From Gavia stellata (Eukaryota; Chordata; Aves; Gaviiformes; Gaviidae): 64,000 bases of DNA. Below the pieces are notes generated by a model, which saw only the letters and a program-made list of their open reading frames with translations, made no database searches and was not told where the DNA came from. The stretch is from contig NC_082611.1 of the NCBI RefSeq assembly GCF_030936135.1, positions 13,035,001-13,099,000 of the forward strand, in the 5' to 3' direction. The position numbers and the translations under genes are program-made. Below, one piece after another: positions 11,501 through 26,200 of the stretch (position 1 is its first letter; the number at the start of each line of letters is the position of its first letter).

Positions 11501-14500
11501 ACAGCAGTCAGACCTAACTAAATAAACATCAGTAGTTATTACAGTAAATTTACTCCGTAATTTTAAATGCAAAGTGACTCTTGGATCCCACTGCTATTTA
11601 AAAAAAAAAAGACCAGTTCATTGATTAAATATAGTATGGGGTATTTGACAATTACCTTTATTTTCAGGGGAAAAAATCCCCAAACTTCCTTCACACAGGG
11701 ACTCCCAAATTTGAAAAAGTTACAGCTTAAGTATATATACAAGGAAGGAAACAAGTTCAGCAAAATTTAATACAAGTTGTAGCTATTCATCCTAGTTCAC
11801 GCTTAAATGCACATAGGACGACACACAGAAAACTCATGTCGTCCTTAAAGGCTAGTATTTTCTTAGGAAGTCAGTAACATCATTGTGACATCTACAATCA
11901 GATTAATTGGCCACATTTTCCTGAACAAACAGCATTATAATGGGTCCCTGCATTACAACATAATGTGGACATACTTTCATTCTTTTGTACTTATGAGAGA
12001 CAAACAATATGAGAGACCTATTCCAGTAAAAGCGCATGTTTGTTTGTTTTTAATGCCAGGAGTCAAAATATTATGAAAGGTGGACTTTGGAACTGCAGTA
12101 TTGCATAGCCAGAGTTAACTGTGCCTTAAAATCAGCACTGTCTGGATCACAAACTTGGGATCTCAGTATAAAAATAACTTGGAGTTCATTGTGCTGTTTT
12201 TGTTAACCACATGCCCTTCCTTGAACTGCAGTCATGAACTGTACTGTGCTAAGACTGGATGACTACTGAGAGTACTAATGAAAAATGATGCGAGTACTCA
12301 TGATGCTATTATGTCAACTTAAAAAAAAAGTTACATTCTTTCTGTATAATTCTGACTCCTTCATGTTCTATTTGGGCTCTCCTAGCCTATAATATGAAAA
12401 GTTATTTTCCTCATCTGTGTAAGTGCACTTACATCACTTTTCTTACATCTTCCCAAATGTAAGCCCTAAGAGCTGTTGTTACACCAGTAGTGGGTGCTGG
12501 CATGCTCCAAGGTATACTTGTCTGTACAGATTTGTCATTCTTCTAGGGACCAGCTTCCAAGCTCTTCCATATGTTTTGTTCATTTGTTTTGTCTTCTTGC
12601 AACATCTGTTAGTGTTGTGATAGAAGCAAATGAGAGTATGTTTGCCCTCATTTTGCAAGTACCAGTAAGCTGTGATAAAGACACATGCTGTTCAGGTGCA
12701 TAAATTTCAAAATAACTATAACTTTTCCATCTACATTACAGTATGATCAGTAAAAATCTTTTAAATTATGAAGTTTGGGTGTTTTTGTCCATCTTCAGTT
12801 GGAGGCTAGGTATGCTGTCTTTATGCAGTAGAGGTGAGAAATAACCACTGGGATGTGGCAGCTTTATGAAGGAGAGGACTGACACTGTTCCTCAAAACCA
12901 CCTGCCCAGTGTCTTACTTAAACATGTTGGTTCATGAGGATGATGGCAGACTGGGGAGAAGGCACCAGCTTTTCAGGTCCTAGCAAGTCTTGAAGTCATT
13001 TTGGCTTACATGATTACAGTGAGAGTTTGAGTCTCATGGTCTTTGTCTTAGGTTTTTATGGCTGCCTTCCTTGAGGAAACGTAGCACTATCCTATGTACT
13101 CCAGGCTGAAGAACTTCTTCTCCTGACCCTCTCATAATTTTCTCAAGTTTTCATATCTTTGATTTATTGCTGTAGCTGTTTCCTCTGGGTTGTCTAATCT
13201 TTCAGTCATTAACTTGCTTCCTCTGGCAATAACATCTGATAGCCATTTAAAACTTGGGGCTTCTGGCTTGGGAAGTAGCAGTGGATGACACACTTTTCTT
13301 TTAGATAAAGGCCTGAACTGAAAGACTTGTGTCTCATCTAGAAAGCACAGTGTAGCTTGTCCTTAATACCATAAAGCTAGGCAACATTAAACATCAAGCC
13401 TGAGGGTAGCCTAAGTGCGTATTGAGATCACCTATGCAATTTTTGTGTATGCATCCAGTCTGACAGAATCTGATTCATTCAAGTCTTTATTTTCTAATCA
13501 CTTTAAGCTACTACATAAGTAGTTATATGTGCCATTACACAACAGCTTAAACTAATTCCAGTCAACATTGCTGCAGTTCCACCTTTCCCCTTCCCTCCAT
13601 ACGTCGCAGCCTCATAATCTCTTTACAGGGCACCTGTATAATTCATGCAGAGCTCGTTCAGAGAGCTGACTAACAGGATGTGCATTGTGCTTTTTTTTTC
13701 CAAGTCAGCTTTGTTGGGTCAATGTAGAAGCAGCACCCATGTGGTGGAGAGACTGATAATTTAGGCTGTGGTAATGCTGACTAACATTATTATGGCTGTT
13801 TTGGAAACGCATGAATGGCTAAGCTGATCTAATAGCTTGCTGCTGCTGGGAAGAAGGAAGGAGTAGTAGTTCTCCTCCCCTGGCCCCCAACTAGACAAAA
13901 ACTTGGCTATTTCCCCTCCTTGCTTTCATTGTCAGTTCTGGAGTTGGTCTGATGGTGTGATGTGCTGATGAATTTGCTAACAAGGCAAAAAATAACCTAA
14001 GATGTTAAGTAGTTTGCTTTATGTTAGCAGGGTGACATGGTTTACCATGCTCCAGAGGCAGTGCAAAAAGGGAGGAGGAAAAGGAGATAACAGGATCTGA
14101 ATGAGAGTGAACTAGTAGGTAGAGTGTAGTTAAGAAATGTATCTGAGCTTGAGTATGGCTGGTCAGATCAGTGACATTTGGCCTGTGGCTTTACAGAGCA
14201 GTTCAGAGTAAGTCTCAAAGCAAGTGAAAAGATCTATTAAGCAACATGAGCAAAACCCATGAGTTACTGTGAAGTCAAATCTCAAGGCAGTAGTGTCACA
14301 CAAGCATTATTAGATGGGGCTACTTGCTGCTCCAAAAAAGTCACTCTGCCCTTTGAAGGATAAATGTGATTCAGGCCCCTGCTTCTTCCTGTTTGCCTTA
14401 TTTGCTTTGAACTTGTGCAATTTAGTAGCTAATTTCTGGCATCTGAAGGCTGGGCCTTGCATGATGAAGAAAAGGCAATGCATGATTCTAGAACAGTTAA

Positions 14501-16734
14501 CTTGGCACTTTATACTGTGTGTTCAAATAGATTCAGACTTGTATTCTGCCTGTTTCTTATGTTTAGGGTGTCCCATTGTTCCTATCTTGGATCCCACATG
14601 TTTTCCTCTTGATTAGACATTCATTCCAGAAGTTGCAGGGTGTGGAGATGCCAGTCCATCTTGCCTTGTGTAGGGTTCATTAGCAAAATGAAATCACTTT
14701 GTGTGTGTGTGACCTGTCTTAAGGTAAATGTTAATAAGGATACTGCTGTACTGTTGCAGTTGAGACATGCTTTTTGGCTCTGGGAAAGCAGGGAAAATGT
14801 TATGGGCATGATGTCCAGGTCTTACACTGATTTGCACATTATTTTGCACAGTGGAACAATGATCTTGATTGCTTTTTGATTTATAGATATCTCCCAATCC
14901 CTTCTAAGGATCCTAAACAGTACAAGTATTTTAACTCCTATTTTTTAAAGTTTTATCTTCAAAAGTTGAGATGTATTAAAGTAAAAAAAAGTGGGATATT
15001 TTTGTCTAAATTGGTGATCAAAAGGTAGTACTGCACTCAAAACTTTGATAGGAGGACTTATGCCTCTTTTTAAAGATTGAGAAAGTACCATGACTGTTTG
15101 ATGAAAATTCTCATCTCCCACTATCACCTACATCAAAAAACTTTGATCTTCTACTAGAAAAATACAAGGCAAGTTTCATGAGAAAGATATCCTTGAATCA
15201 GCTTGGTATGATAGGTCGGTTCATGCAGGGAACCCTGGGATCAGAGCTGCTTGCTTTTGAGAGCATATGTCCTCCTTTGGCTGCAAAAGTCAAGGGTCTG
15301 TGCTGTAATTCTTCCTACAAGGGACTCAGTGTCTCCCAGTCATGTGGTCATCAAAGCATACATTACTGTTGCGGACAGGGGGGCTAAATAAGGCAAGCAC
15401 TTAAATATAAAGCTTTCTTGGGAGATACTGTGGAACAATCAAGAAAATGGATGTGTGGGTAGAATCAAATGTGTCTCTATCTTCAGTTTCAAGCCACTGT
15501 TTTGAGTTGAGGCCACTATGTGCTTTTGGGTGTTATGTTGCACTGTGTGTTCTTTCACCATGAGTTGTCAGAATAAAGACATGGAAGCATGCTGGCTAAT
15601 GGGCTGAGGAGGAGTCTGGGAATAGAGGTCTCGACTTCTAATCCCTGAGCTGTTTCTATGGCTCAGGGAGAAAAGCCTTTCCGATTGCCTTAAATAAATT
15701 ACCACTGCACAGTACAATTTGTTTTAATGTTAGTGCTTTCTGCATTCAGTGATTGAAATTTGATCACTCAGAAGAGAAAGAAAATACAAAGGCTAGTATA
15801 TGTGACTGTCCATACTTGTAAAGAAGATTCGTGTTCTTAGGACAACACTTGCCGTTCGTAGCAAAGCTCTGGAGTCTGCCTCAGATATCATGTCAACCCA
15901 TTCAAACTAGGATGCTAGTATATGAGATATAGTTGCCAAATTATGTCTGTTGAATTATATAGACTGAAATAGCATTGGGGCTTTAAAAACTGCTTGAACA
16001 GTAAGTTTAAGAAAAGGTGAAATGTGGATTCACTCAGTTACTATTTAGCAACGTCTTTAATTTCTTGAAATATAGGATAATGTATCTCAGACTTGAAAGT
16101 GGGAGAAACTAACTTGTGTTAATAATTGGTTATTTTAAATAGTAAGAAAAAAAATCCACCTACTGCATCATTTAGCATCTGAATTGGTATTCAGAAATAA
16201 GAGTCAGTGGTGCAGGATGCTCTTAGGGGTATTATTAAGAGTGTCCCTGAAAAAGGCTATTTTTAAGAAGAGGCAAAACTGAAGTGTATTTCACCTGTGT
16301 ATTAAGAAGTTCATATTCCTATTCAGCAGATATATTATTGGAGAGGATAGGGTAAGAAGAGAAAGATACATTATGGCAGGAAACATTTAGGGCAGAAAGT
16401 GGTTAAGTGTAGCTGTAGGCAACAACAGCAATGGACAAAAATGTATGTGTAGGGGAAACTGGAAGTAGAAGATCAGAAAAGATTAACAGATTTTGATAGA
16501 TGAAGAGTGGGTAAATTATAGCCAGATAAAGTGCAAAGTGGAGCAAGCAAACAATATCCAGGGCAAACTTAAATGCAGATGAGTCAGAACAAGCTGACAC
16601 ACCAGAGTATGCCGTAGCTGCAATATCAAAGGCAAAGTGAGATTCCTGTCTTTGCCTTGTTTTAGAAGGCAAGAAACAAGTAAACCAGGAAAGATGAAAG
16701 TGCAGGTTTTAGAATTGTTGCTCTGACTGTTGTC
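5563..16734. other. Intergenic AT-rich region, no gene recognised
   Basis: About 11 kb of CpG-poor sequence. The longest open frame, 145 codons at 9058-9495 (+), lies in a slightly GC-richer patch and matches no protein family I know. There are also small repeats (8104-8138) and a short TG run near 14699-14710. No exon, RNA gene or transposon could be named. Confidence 0.6.
8104..8138. repeat. 16-bp AT-rich tandem repeat
   Basis: AATAATAATAATTTTC is present twice without mismatch, then a partial third copy. It is probably a microsatellite expansion. Confidence 0.9.
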
Positions 16735-17230
16735 AGGGCCTTGAGGGCCCTAATAGGCCTTGACGAGCCTGACCAGTCTCACTTGGTGCCTTCACCCACA
16801 CCCATGGGCCCAGGCCCTATTTAAACTCAGCCTTCAGTCTGTGCCCTAGTTGTGCTGTTAGGAGTGCTGATCTCAGCACTCCTGATCTCAGTGCCCTGCC
16901 TGGCTGTGGGTCTTGCCAAGCTGGCCTCTGACCCACAGGATGGTGTTCTGGCCTTGGCCTGACCTCGTGGACCTGGCTGTCACTGGGCTGTGTCTGGCCC
17001 TGGGTGCTGTCACCAGGCCTGATGCTGATGTGTGGACTGACTTGGCTTGATCTTAGACCTGTGGGTCACCCTGGATTTGCCTGATGATCTGGGCTATTGG
17101 CTGAACCTGCCCTACTCTATTGCTTCGGTGCTGGCTTTGGCTGGCAAGGCCCTTGCCTTGTTGGCTGTACTGCTGTGTTTGGTTCCCTGTCCTGTGGGGA
17201 GCAACCAGCCCTTCCTGTGCCTTGACAATT
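16735..17230. mobile_element. GC-rich repeat-like block, possible solo LTR of an endogenous retrovirus
   Basis: About 495 bp of GC-rich, CT/TG-rich sequence has abrupt edges within AT-rich DNA. It begins with TG (TGTTGTCAGGGCC, 16730-16742), has a TATA-like TATTTAAA at 16818-16825 and a perfect 11-bp inverted repeat about 35 bases downstream (16860-16870 with 16873-16883). These resemble LTR layout, but no internal gag, pol or env sequence flanks it, and I could not find clear target-site duplications or a convincing poly(A) signal on the plus strand. AATAAA occurs on the minus strand near 17230. Another kind of repeat, or a former CpG-rich element, is possible. Confidence 0.35.
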
Positions 17231-20200
17231 GCTTTATTGGCTGGAATATGGTAGGCTCAAGGAAAATTACTGATTTCTGATTTATTCTTTTGAAGTACTA
17301 GGTTGATGGAGAGGAATCTATCCATTTCTAGAAGTGAATGGCTTAATGGATTTTTATCTTTCCAATAATTCCTTGCATAATAATAAAAAAATTGTATTAG
17401 TACATGGTGATTTCCCCAAATACTGGTATTGTTTTAGAATAATCACCCCTTCTAGGTGTACAGTTCTGCTAAAATGAGCTGTTTTTTAATGACAATATAT
17501 GTAACTTGGTATGTTGTTGTAACAGCTGGAGAAATCTAATGGTAGATGTTTGTAGAGCAGTAGGTAGTAATGGTACTGTAGCCCATGATCTCACATCAGA
17601 GTTTGCAAGTATTGAGCTTTATGACAGCTTACCTAGTATTTGAAAGTGTATTCTTAACACCCTTAGCAATTTCAGCTGAAACTATATAGCAGATATTATT
17701 AACATGTTAACTCTTTAAGCACAAATTATACTAGCGTGGAATAACTTTGGATCCTGAGACATAGTTCATTTAACAGTTCTACAGAACTCTTCTTGCCAAT
17801 GAGTCACTTCTATAGTCTGTTCTATTCTTCTAGGAATGTATGACTCCTCAGCAAGAAAGATTTCAGCCTCTCTAAATAGTATTACGTTGCAAAAAGCTTA
17901 TTGTATTAATTCTTTGTTTTGTTAGAAGAGCTAGCCTTGATATTATATCCAGTTTCTTTCACTGCATTTACAGTATATCTAATTTCTAAAGGAATGGTGC
18001 CTGACTTTGACTTAAATGCTTAATGAAATGCTTATTCAATTAAGATATGTTCAATGTCTTTTCTATTGCTTCTAACTACACAACACAAAAAGATTTCAGT
18101 TCCCCAGAACAGATTTTTCTGCTCAGGTTCTTCTGTCTAAATGATACCTCAAACTGTCCTATTAACTAGCTGGCATTAAATGGAAGATAAATGATAAAGC
18201 AATAGCAGAGGCATCAGCCATGACCACAGTCTTATGCTGTGTATGCAGGCTTTGCCTTGCAAGTCCTCTATTTAGGAGACTAAGATGGGGCATGGGGTTA
18301 CAAATACAATAGCTAATATGTTCTTAAGCATTTGTTTTATATGTAGGTATTGTTAAATTGCTTTCATTAGTTGCTACTGTTTCTGACATTGCAAGTACCG
18401 GTACTTCAGAATATGGCTTCTAGGCTTCAGTTTGCTTTCTAGCTCAGTAACTATTGTTTAGATCTAATGGTAGCTTTATATGTAGTCTGACCTTGGCACT
18501 TGATCTTGCCCATCCTCCATTTCAGAGGTGCAATGCATGCTTCAGCTATGTTATGAACACACTGCAGAGATGAGCAATTACTTAAATGATTTCTTGGCTT
18601 TAGTTATGTGGTTACTCACAAATTTAGATGCTTTACTCATCTCCCTGTGAGATAAGGGAGTGTGGTTCTAGGAGTTGTATAGAACTTCAGGTCTCTGATA
18701 GAGAATGTCAGAAAGTGAAATAAACTAAAATGACTTGGTCATGTGCTAGTTTGATAGGCCCTTTAAAAAAGCCAGTACAAGGGTTCATTTTCTTTCAGTT
18801 GTGCAAATGCACAAGCATTTCTGCTTTCCAAACTTCTTTGTTTAGAGTCTAGCAAAAGAGTCATCCCTGTTCCCAGAGCTTTGGTTGCAGAGGAACATTG
18901 TGTATGAGTTGTCACGTTGCTAAAAATACAGTTTACCTCTCCTGCTTCATGGCTGTAGCTTTTGGAGAATGTGTAGTGGTTTCTGGAGGTTCAAGTGAAA
19001 CTTATAATTTGCAGTTAACAGAGTAACTAATAAACAAGTTTAACAGACTATTACTACTGCATCTTATGTGGTTTAGTAGATGAAACAGGCACTGTATTTG
19101 CAGACAGTGAAGAAGATTTTGGGTGTGCTAGTCAGGTAGACTCCCTTAATGATGACAGTTAAAATAAAAAGGGTTAATAAAATTCCATTAGTATGGATTG
19201 GTCACAGCCTTCCTTTCCATAAATATAAGACACAGCAGAGTAATCGAGTTCTTCACATAAATAATGCCGTTTTCTCAAACAAAGATGAATGAATCCTTCT
19301 GTAATAGACAACAAAAAGATTGTCATGGAACTTTTTCTGTCAAAATAGTTCAGCCTGTCCTAAACCTGGATTTAATGGTTGTGGGGGAAGAGGGTGGAGT
19401 CCTCCTTCCTTTATCAATATCTCAGGCTGTGTGGCAGCTCCTTTACCATAAGACAGCACTGCAGTCTGTCATTCATCTTGGGGCTGTATTTGCACTTGTT
19501 TGCTGTATTTTTTCAGCAGGTTAAACTTGATTGTTAATCTGTGTCAGGAGAAATTAAAGGTGATTGCCTTCTCATCTACTTACAGATGCTTACAGTTACA
19601 CATACTTATTCTTCCAGGCAAAAAAAAATCTTTTTCTACGTAGAACAGTTACAGAGCTATAGGACGTGTCATAATGTTCTTAAGGCTTCAGGTAATTTCT
19701 TCCATTTCCAGTCAAATTATCTCATGGCATCATGATTATGAATACTTTTTAAGCATTTGTTCAAATGAATTAAATGGTGCAACTTGCCTGAAGTAGCTGT
19801 ACCTTGGGTGTTTATGATCTATGCTGCAGTAGCACCAAAACAAGAAAAACCTTCTGTACTTACTGTACTTATAAGATATTTATTTCAGAATCTGTCTCTG
19901 ACCTTAATCAAAGGACAGGATTTCCTGAAATACAATTGGGAAGAGTACCTTGCTTGGCCAGTGTCCTACCTGCAGGCAGTGAAGTTGTGAACCACGATTG
20001 TGGCAGGTGAGCAAAAAATCCAGTAAACAGAAATAAAAACAAGGATTCAGTTGTGAGGTAAGGAAACATCTTGGACACTGACTAGTAGAATCTCTGCTAC
20101 TTGGTGTATTTGTTAACTGATATTTAAATTTTAATGCAATTCAGAGTTGTAAAAACCTCACAACAAAACAGATTAACATAATCTGAACTTTCTTTATATA

Positions 20201-23200
20201 TTTTTTCTACCCTCCTGTGTGTTCCCCCTCTTCCTTACCTCTTTTTGATCAAATCTTGGATGGTAGCGTTTCTGGAAAAAGAATCGCTGAAATGTAGAAC
20301 ACTTGCATCTTAATCAGAGAGGTTAAGCGATCTCCACTGTCTCTGATCAGGAATCCTTAACTGCAGGATTCCCACTGTAGACTCTCCAACCATGTTCTGT
20401 GCATTGGAGTGTCTGGGGAGGTTCAGGATGTCTTTGGATTTTGCAGAATTCCAATATACTCTTGAAATATCTGATCAAAAGTTACAGTGACTTCTCAACT
20501 GCAACTGGGCAGGGAATGTGGTGAGGAGGATATCTTTGTGGTGCATTTTATGGCTTCAGATAGTGACAGTAGAATTAAGGAAATCTGTTCTTCAGGATTT
20601 TGTATGTTTTCAGCCCTCCCTCTCCCTTTCAGTTCACAGCTAAGAATAGATTGACCAGTAGATGTGATTGAATTGGTCTGAATTCAGGCTTTAATGATGC
20701 TAGCAGAGGGCAGGTACAGCAGGGGTTCAGTTGTTACTGACTATTCAATGACTATGCAGGAAAGAACTTGAAATAGCATTATATATAAATAGGCAATTCT
20801 TTAGCAATGTGTATATAGGTATTTTTAAAAATTTTACTGGTCTTTTTCATAAGGGCAAATTCAGTGAATTTTTTGTGTATAATTTTCTTAACACTACTTA
20901 AAACAGTGCTGAATACTAGAGACCTGCTATGGCCACCCAGTTCTTCTATCTGAATTTTTAAATCTCTGATTTTTGGGGTAGGGAGTATCTTGACTCTGTC
21001 AGCAGCTTCCATGGACTAAATCCTTCTTGCGTTTGACAGTGGTTACTGTTTTAGTTAAATCTGTGCAGTTTTCTTGCCTGTTTTTCTCTTGTCAGTTTCC
21101 AAAATGAGATTAGACCTTGTTTTTCTGGATGATCTGAAAGGCTACATTGCATGCAGGATGCCCCTCTGATACATAAGATGCACTGAAACTTCAACTTTGG
21201 GCACACTAGGGGTACATAGGAAGCAAAATATCACAAGTTGAAGGTTCATGTCTGTAGTAGTGAAACCACTGGAATTGCAGTTTTCATCCAAACTGATAAC
21301 AAATGTAATTTTTGTGTGTGAAAGTTTTACTTAAATAACACCTTCATTTCAGAAGTGGTTCCTGAAATTCAATGCAACTGAATACTTCACAGGATTATGC
21401 TTGTAAGTGGGTCCCAAGATCTTGCTAGCCAGACCTTACAGACCCAGTGTTCTCTGGGTAACTAGGTCTTACTCTGAATGGGGAATACTCCAAGAGGGAG
21501 AAGGAGCACAGATGTGTGCTCTGTAAATCTGTGTCTACCACAGATGTGTATGCATCTAAAAGGCATGTATCAGCAAATAAATTTCAGTATTGCTGTTCTA
21601 AGTTTTCCCAACAAAATTGCTTTTCCTAAGTTGGTTTCCTTAAATACACCACTATCTTATTGTTTATGGTTTCAGTATTGAAATATATATGGAAGAACTA
21701 TGTAGTGCCCACATACGCTGCTTTCAAGTCATGTCTAAATTGCCATGGAGCTAATGAAAGCCCTGGTCTTACTGTGTATGTGTTATACTGTCCTACTGCC
21801 CATACTTTCTCTGCACCTTAAAGTTTCTTCATCTTTGGCAATCATTTTAAAGCTACTTTCTATGATGGGCCATGTTATTTGACCTGAAGGGATGTTTAAG
21901 TAACTAAGTAACTGAATAAACAGAAACTGTGAGGTGCTTGAACAAAACTTACTTGCAGGGAAAATGGATGTGCTTGTGAAAACAGAAGCCTATTAGCTCT
22001 GCCACTGTGAGGAAGAAAAATCCAGTAACCTGAAAACTATTTTGACTAATCTCTGTGTTATTAGGTAGTGTTTCTTACTGATATTTGAATAGCACAAAGT
22101 AAATATAAAATTGATGCTTATCATTCTTGTATTTCATTTTTGTACTTGGTAGTATAAATGCTCATGTCAGCATGAACTCGTATGCTAATCAGTTAACTAT
22201 CATATCTCAAAGGTAGAAGGCAGAATGATTTGGCTAGGTATTTCTGCAAAAGCTCCATCTATTGTTTCAAGAATGGTGTTTCTAGTCATAATCCACTTCT
22301 CATATCTAACTAAGTCATTGGTTTTCTGAGAACTTTTTGGGAGGGTAAGAAAATTGGTAGATACTTAGCTATCTGCAAAACAAATACTTTATAGACACAT
22401 GGCTAGGGAAGTAAATTAACTTCAGTTTTTAATAAGTGTCTTCACTTCTTCACTGCACAGCTGGTATCAGATTTTCTTTCCCATTTAGAGATAAATAAGT
22501 TTTAAGTCAGTTTAATTTTGGTGATAAGTGGTTTGTATACTTGTTCTTAAGTAATAAAAATACAACTTTTTATGTGACTTTAACCACTTTTAGTTACCTC
22601 ATTCATATGCAGAAAAAACTTGAAATTAAAATATTTATTATCAGCATTACCACTGTTTACAAAGTTATCTCTTTTATTTATGACTGCTTAACTTTAAATT
22701 TATGAGAAGGCTTTGAAATAGGAGCTGGCACTCAGGATTTCCCCTTCTGAAATTGTTTCTTCTGGTGCACTCTCTCTCTGGCTGCATGAATAGTTTCACT
22801 GCACCTTGTGCAGCTTGTGGGCTAAAGAAACACTTCATATGCGAAGGCAAAGCCAGGAGTTTGTTAGCCTAATTAAAGTCTTAACAGTCTAATCAAAGAG
22901 TTACTATTAGTCTAGGAATAATTATTGCAGAGAAAGAGTACTGTTTTAGAAAAGGTCTCAGTTAAATTGTTGTTCACATGCACCCTAGTATCTGCCACTC
23001 TTTTTCCCCTGGGGTTATAGTCATCATTTTGCTACCCTTCTGTGCCCTAAGATCAACAGTTGCAGCCTTCCTCAAAAAGAATGGGGAGGGAGTTACAGCC
23101 TGGCAACTTTTCACAAGGAGGGCACTGATGTTGATGGTGGTGTGTTTTCTTCTAAAGCCCACTTGGGGTTATTTTTGTTTTCTAATGCATGCTTACACCT

Positions 23201-26200
23201 TACTCTTTCTTAACATGTTTGGAATTCCACATTACTGCTGAATTTCCCAAATGTAAAATATACTGTATACATATGTATATTAGATGCTTAGTCTTTGTTC
23301 TGTTACATCTGGTTTTACCCAGCTCCCAAATTTGCATGCATTTAATGACCATAATCAACTATTCATGAGTTGAATATAGCTGATACCTCTTACTTTCCTG
23401 TTCTTGCACTTTCAAGCCCTTTGCTGTTATCCTGTGCCTGAACTACTCTATACTAATATTCTAGGATTGTAAATGGTTTATTCTATACAGAATAATTCCT
23501 TGTTATTACACTACATTAATCACAAAATATCTCAAAATTACTGTAACAATAGGTCTTAGGCCACACAATAGCACAAAACTAAGCTAAAACAAGGTGAGCA
23601 ATAGCCACCTCCTGTTTGATCTCCCAATAGGCCAAGACAAGTCCAGACCAAGGACAGTTCCTGAGGCTTGCAAGGATGAGTTAATACAAAGCCTGTGACG
23701 AGCAATGGCAATAATGTGCTGCTTTTGCCACAGGCCTACAGAATCTTGCTGAATTTTGTTTTGAGTTCAGACCAGCCTACAGCCTGGTACAGAGGTGTTC
23801 CCATGGCAGGTAGGAGATGTGGGCTTCATCCTCACAGCTCCTGTTTGCTGGCTCACTGCTCTGGTGGGGTGCTTTTCTCTACCTGTCTGGGGCTGGTTGA
23901 AGATAAGCACCTAGATTTGAAGAGGTTGATTATGGTTTTGGTGCATGTGTCAATAACAGGAAAAATGCCCAAAACTGAGACTCAATATGGAGTGTGCAAG
24001 GATAATTACATTCTCTAATGTGAGATATAGGAGACAGTAAAAGTACCTTTTCCCTCAAATTCTGCAGGGAATAGACAGTCCATAAATGGTTCTTGCATTC
24101 TCTTGTTCATGTCTTGGTTTTCCTGACACCTCTGTTCTGATCTTTCTGTTCACTTAATCTGGACATGCTAGAGCTTTTTGAGAAACAATTGTGGTTCTTC
24201 ATTATGTTCATTTCTTTAGAGCTTCTTTGAAGATGCACTAAAAAGGATCTCAATTATAGGAAAAATCCTGCATATTTTTCATATTACAAAAATGGTAACC
24301 ACTTTTGAAGATCTTGGCTCTGCTTTTGATACAAAGTAAATTATATGCTTTCTTAATATGCTGTGAGAGGCGAACAATGCTTTAATGTTTATGGAAGAAA
24401 TGCAGATACTGTTTGAAAAACTGGTAGTGAGGCAGTTTTCCACAAATGTTCAATACTACAGCTTGGTGTTTATAGTAGGCTATTATAATAAAAGATAAAC
24501 TTCTTTATAGGATTTAAAGCTGTAATTAGCAAGTGTGCTGTTGAGGATTGGATCAGCTAAATGAGTAAAGTGGGTATTAAAATCCCTGTTGTGCACATGG
24601 GTCAGTGGGAAACTGACGGCCTGCCAACCTCCTTGACTCATAATAACACCTTAGAATTAACATAAAGTGGTTCATTTAGATATTAACTTGCTTAAAGATT
24701 GAACCTAAGGATGAAGTGACTGATAGGAGATTAGACTGGAGTTTTGTGGTGTAAATAGAGAATTGCTGTGTATCAGGAATAACAAGTTCACATTTCCATA
24801 GTTCTAGAAGGAAACAGTAGCTGCTTGGACATGAGATATGAGTGTACTTTAGATGGGGTTGGTTGCTATAATGTACTTCAGAGCATGGGAGCAATAGAGA
24901 TTATTTGATTTATCAATGAAAATTCCTTAGCAGTTTTCTCTCATCCATTTTCTTCTCTGGGCAGAGGGGTTTAAAGCATTGACATCACTCTCCAGCAATT
25001 TTTTACACTTGTAAATTGTTCAAAGCATTGAGGGCTCAGCTTTTGGCCACTTTTTCTCTGCTCTGTCCTTTGCCTGAGTTCTGGTTTTGCTATAAAGATG
25101 TAAATGTTATTGACAGTGGTTGTGGAGTTAACCATTGTAATAAAATTGCTTTTGAGATTAAATAAGCGTTGAGAATTTACTGTTGCACAGCTTGTGATGG
25201 TTTTGTTGAGGATTCTGTATACCAGATTAATGAAGTTGCTAGAGCATGCCATGTGGATGCCACTGAGGCTTTCTAACTCTGGCTACGCAATGCAGCATCA
25301 GCTGTTGGAAGCTCACTAGAAGCATCTGGGTGTTTTAGGTATCTTTCCACTTCTCTTAAAAAAAAAAACCACAAAGTGCCAAGGAAACCTAACCTGTCCA
25401 AGTAAAGGAAATCTAATTGCCAAAATCTGTGTGGTGTGCCTTTTTCCCAGGTGAGACAGCTGCTTTTGTGGTATTTAGGCAAGACTCCAGAGGGTTCTTT
25501 GAAACTGCAGGTTTGTGGGCACAGGGACAAGAGAAGGAAGTTTGTTGAAGGGGTCAATTTTGACCCTTTACTAAAGACAACTGAATTTCAGAGCAATTAA
25601 TTAAATATTTATTTTAATGTATCCTAAATTATGTCTCTTTTCCTACCAATATAAAGCATCTGACTCTGGTATACAGAAATCCATTGCTCTTAGATCTTGT
25701 GTAAGTCTCATCTCATGAATGCTTTAGATAAGGCACTCATTTCTGACATGCTTCTTAAAGGTCTCTAGGTACAGCATTTGGACCAATGTCAAATTTTAAT
25801 TAATACTTAAATGTTGAAAATAAAAGCTGTAACTTTCAACACAATGAAGCATGTGGAAAAAAGTAATACACGTAGAATGACGCCAATTACTAAATTTAGT
25901 TCAGCCCTCAAATTTGAGGGCCTAGCCATAAATACAAATTATTACTTAATTTCTTTGACTTTCCATGGGTATGTAATCAGGGTGTCTCTAATATCTGAGT
26001 TGTTAACTGATCATGAGTCCAAGCTTTGTTAATTCTTGAATATGCAGTGGTGGAAAACGTCACTGTTCCCTTTATTGGAATAGGTGAAGGTCAAAACTCC
26101 AAATGACATCCAGCCCCCACCCCAGGCCAAAAAGAAATTTTGCAAAACTAATCAAAGCCAAGTAAGGTATGGGCTGAAAAATACATGAAATCTCATCTAG

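Noticed and set aside
23560..23950. Possible second LTR-like block (TGTAACAATAGG start)
   Set aside because: Composition is only mildly different from its surroundings and no promoter, poly(A) or duplication features could be defined.
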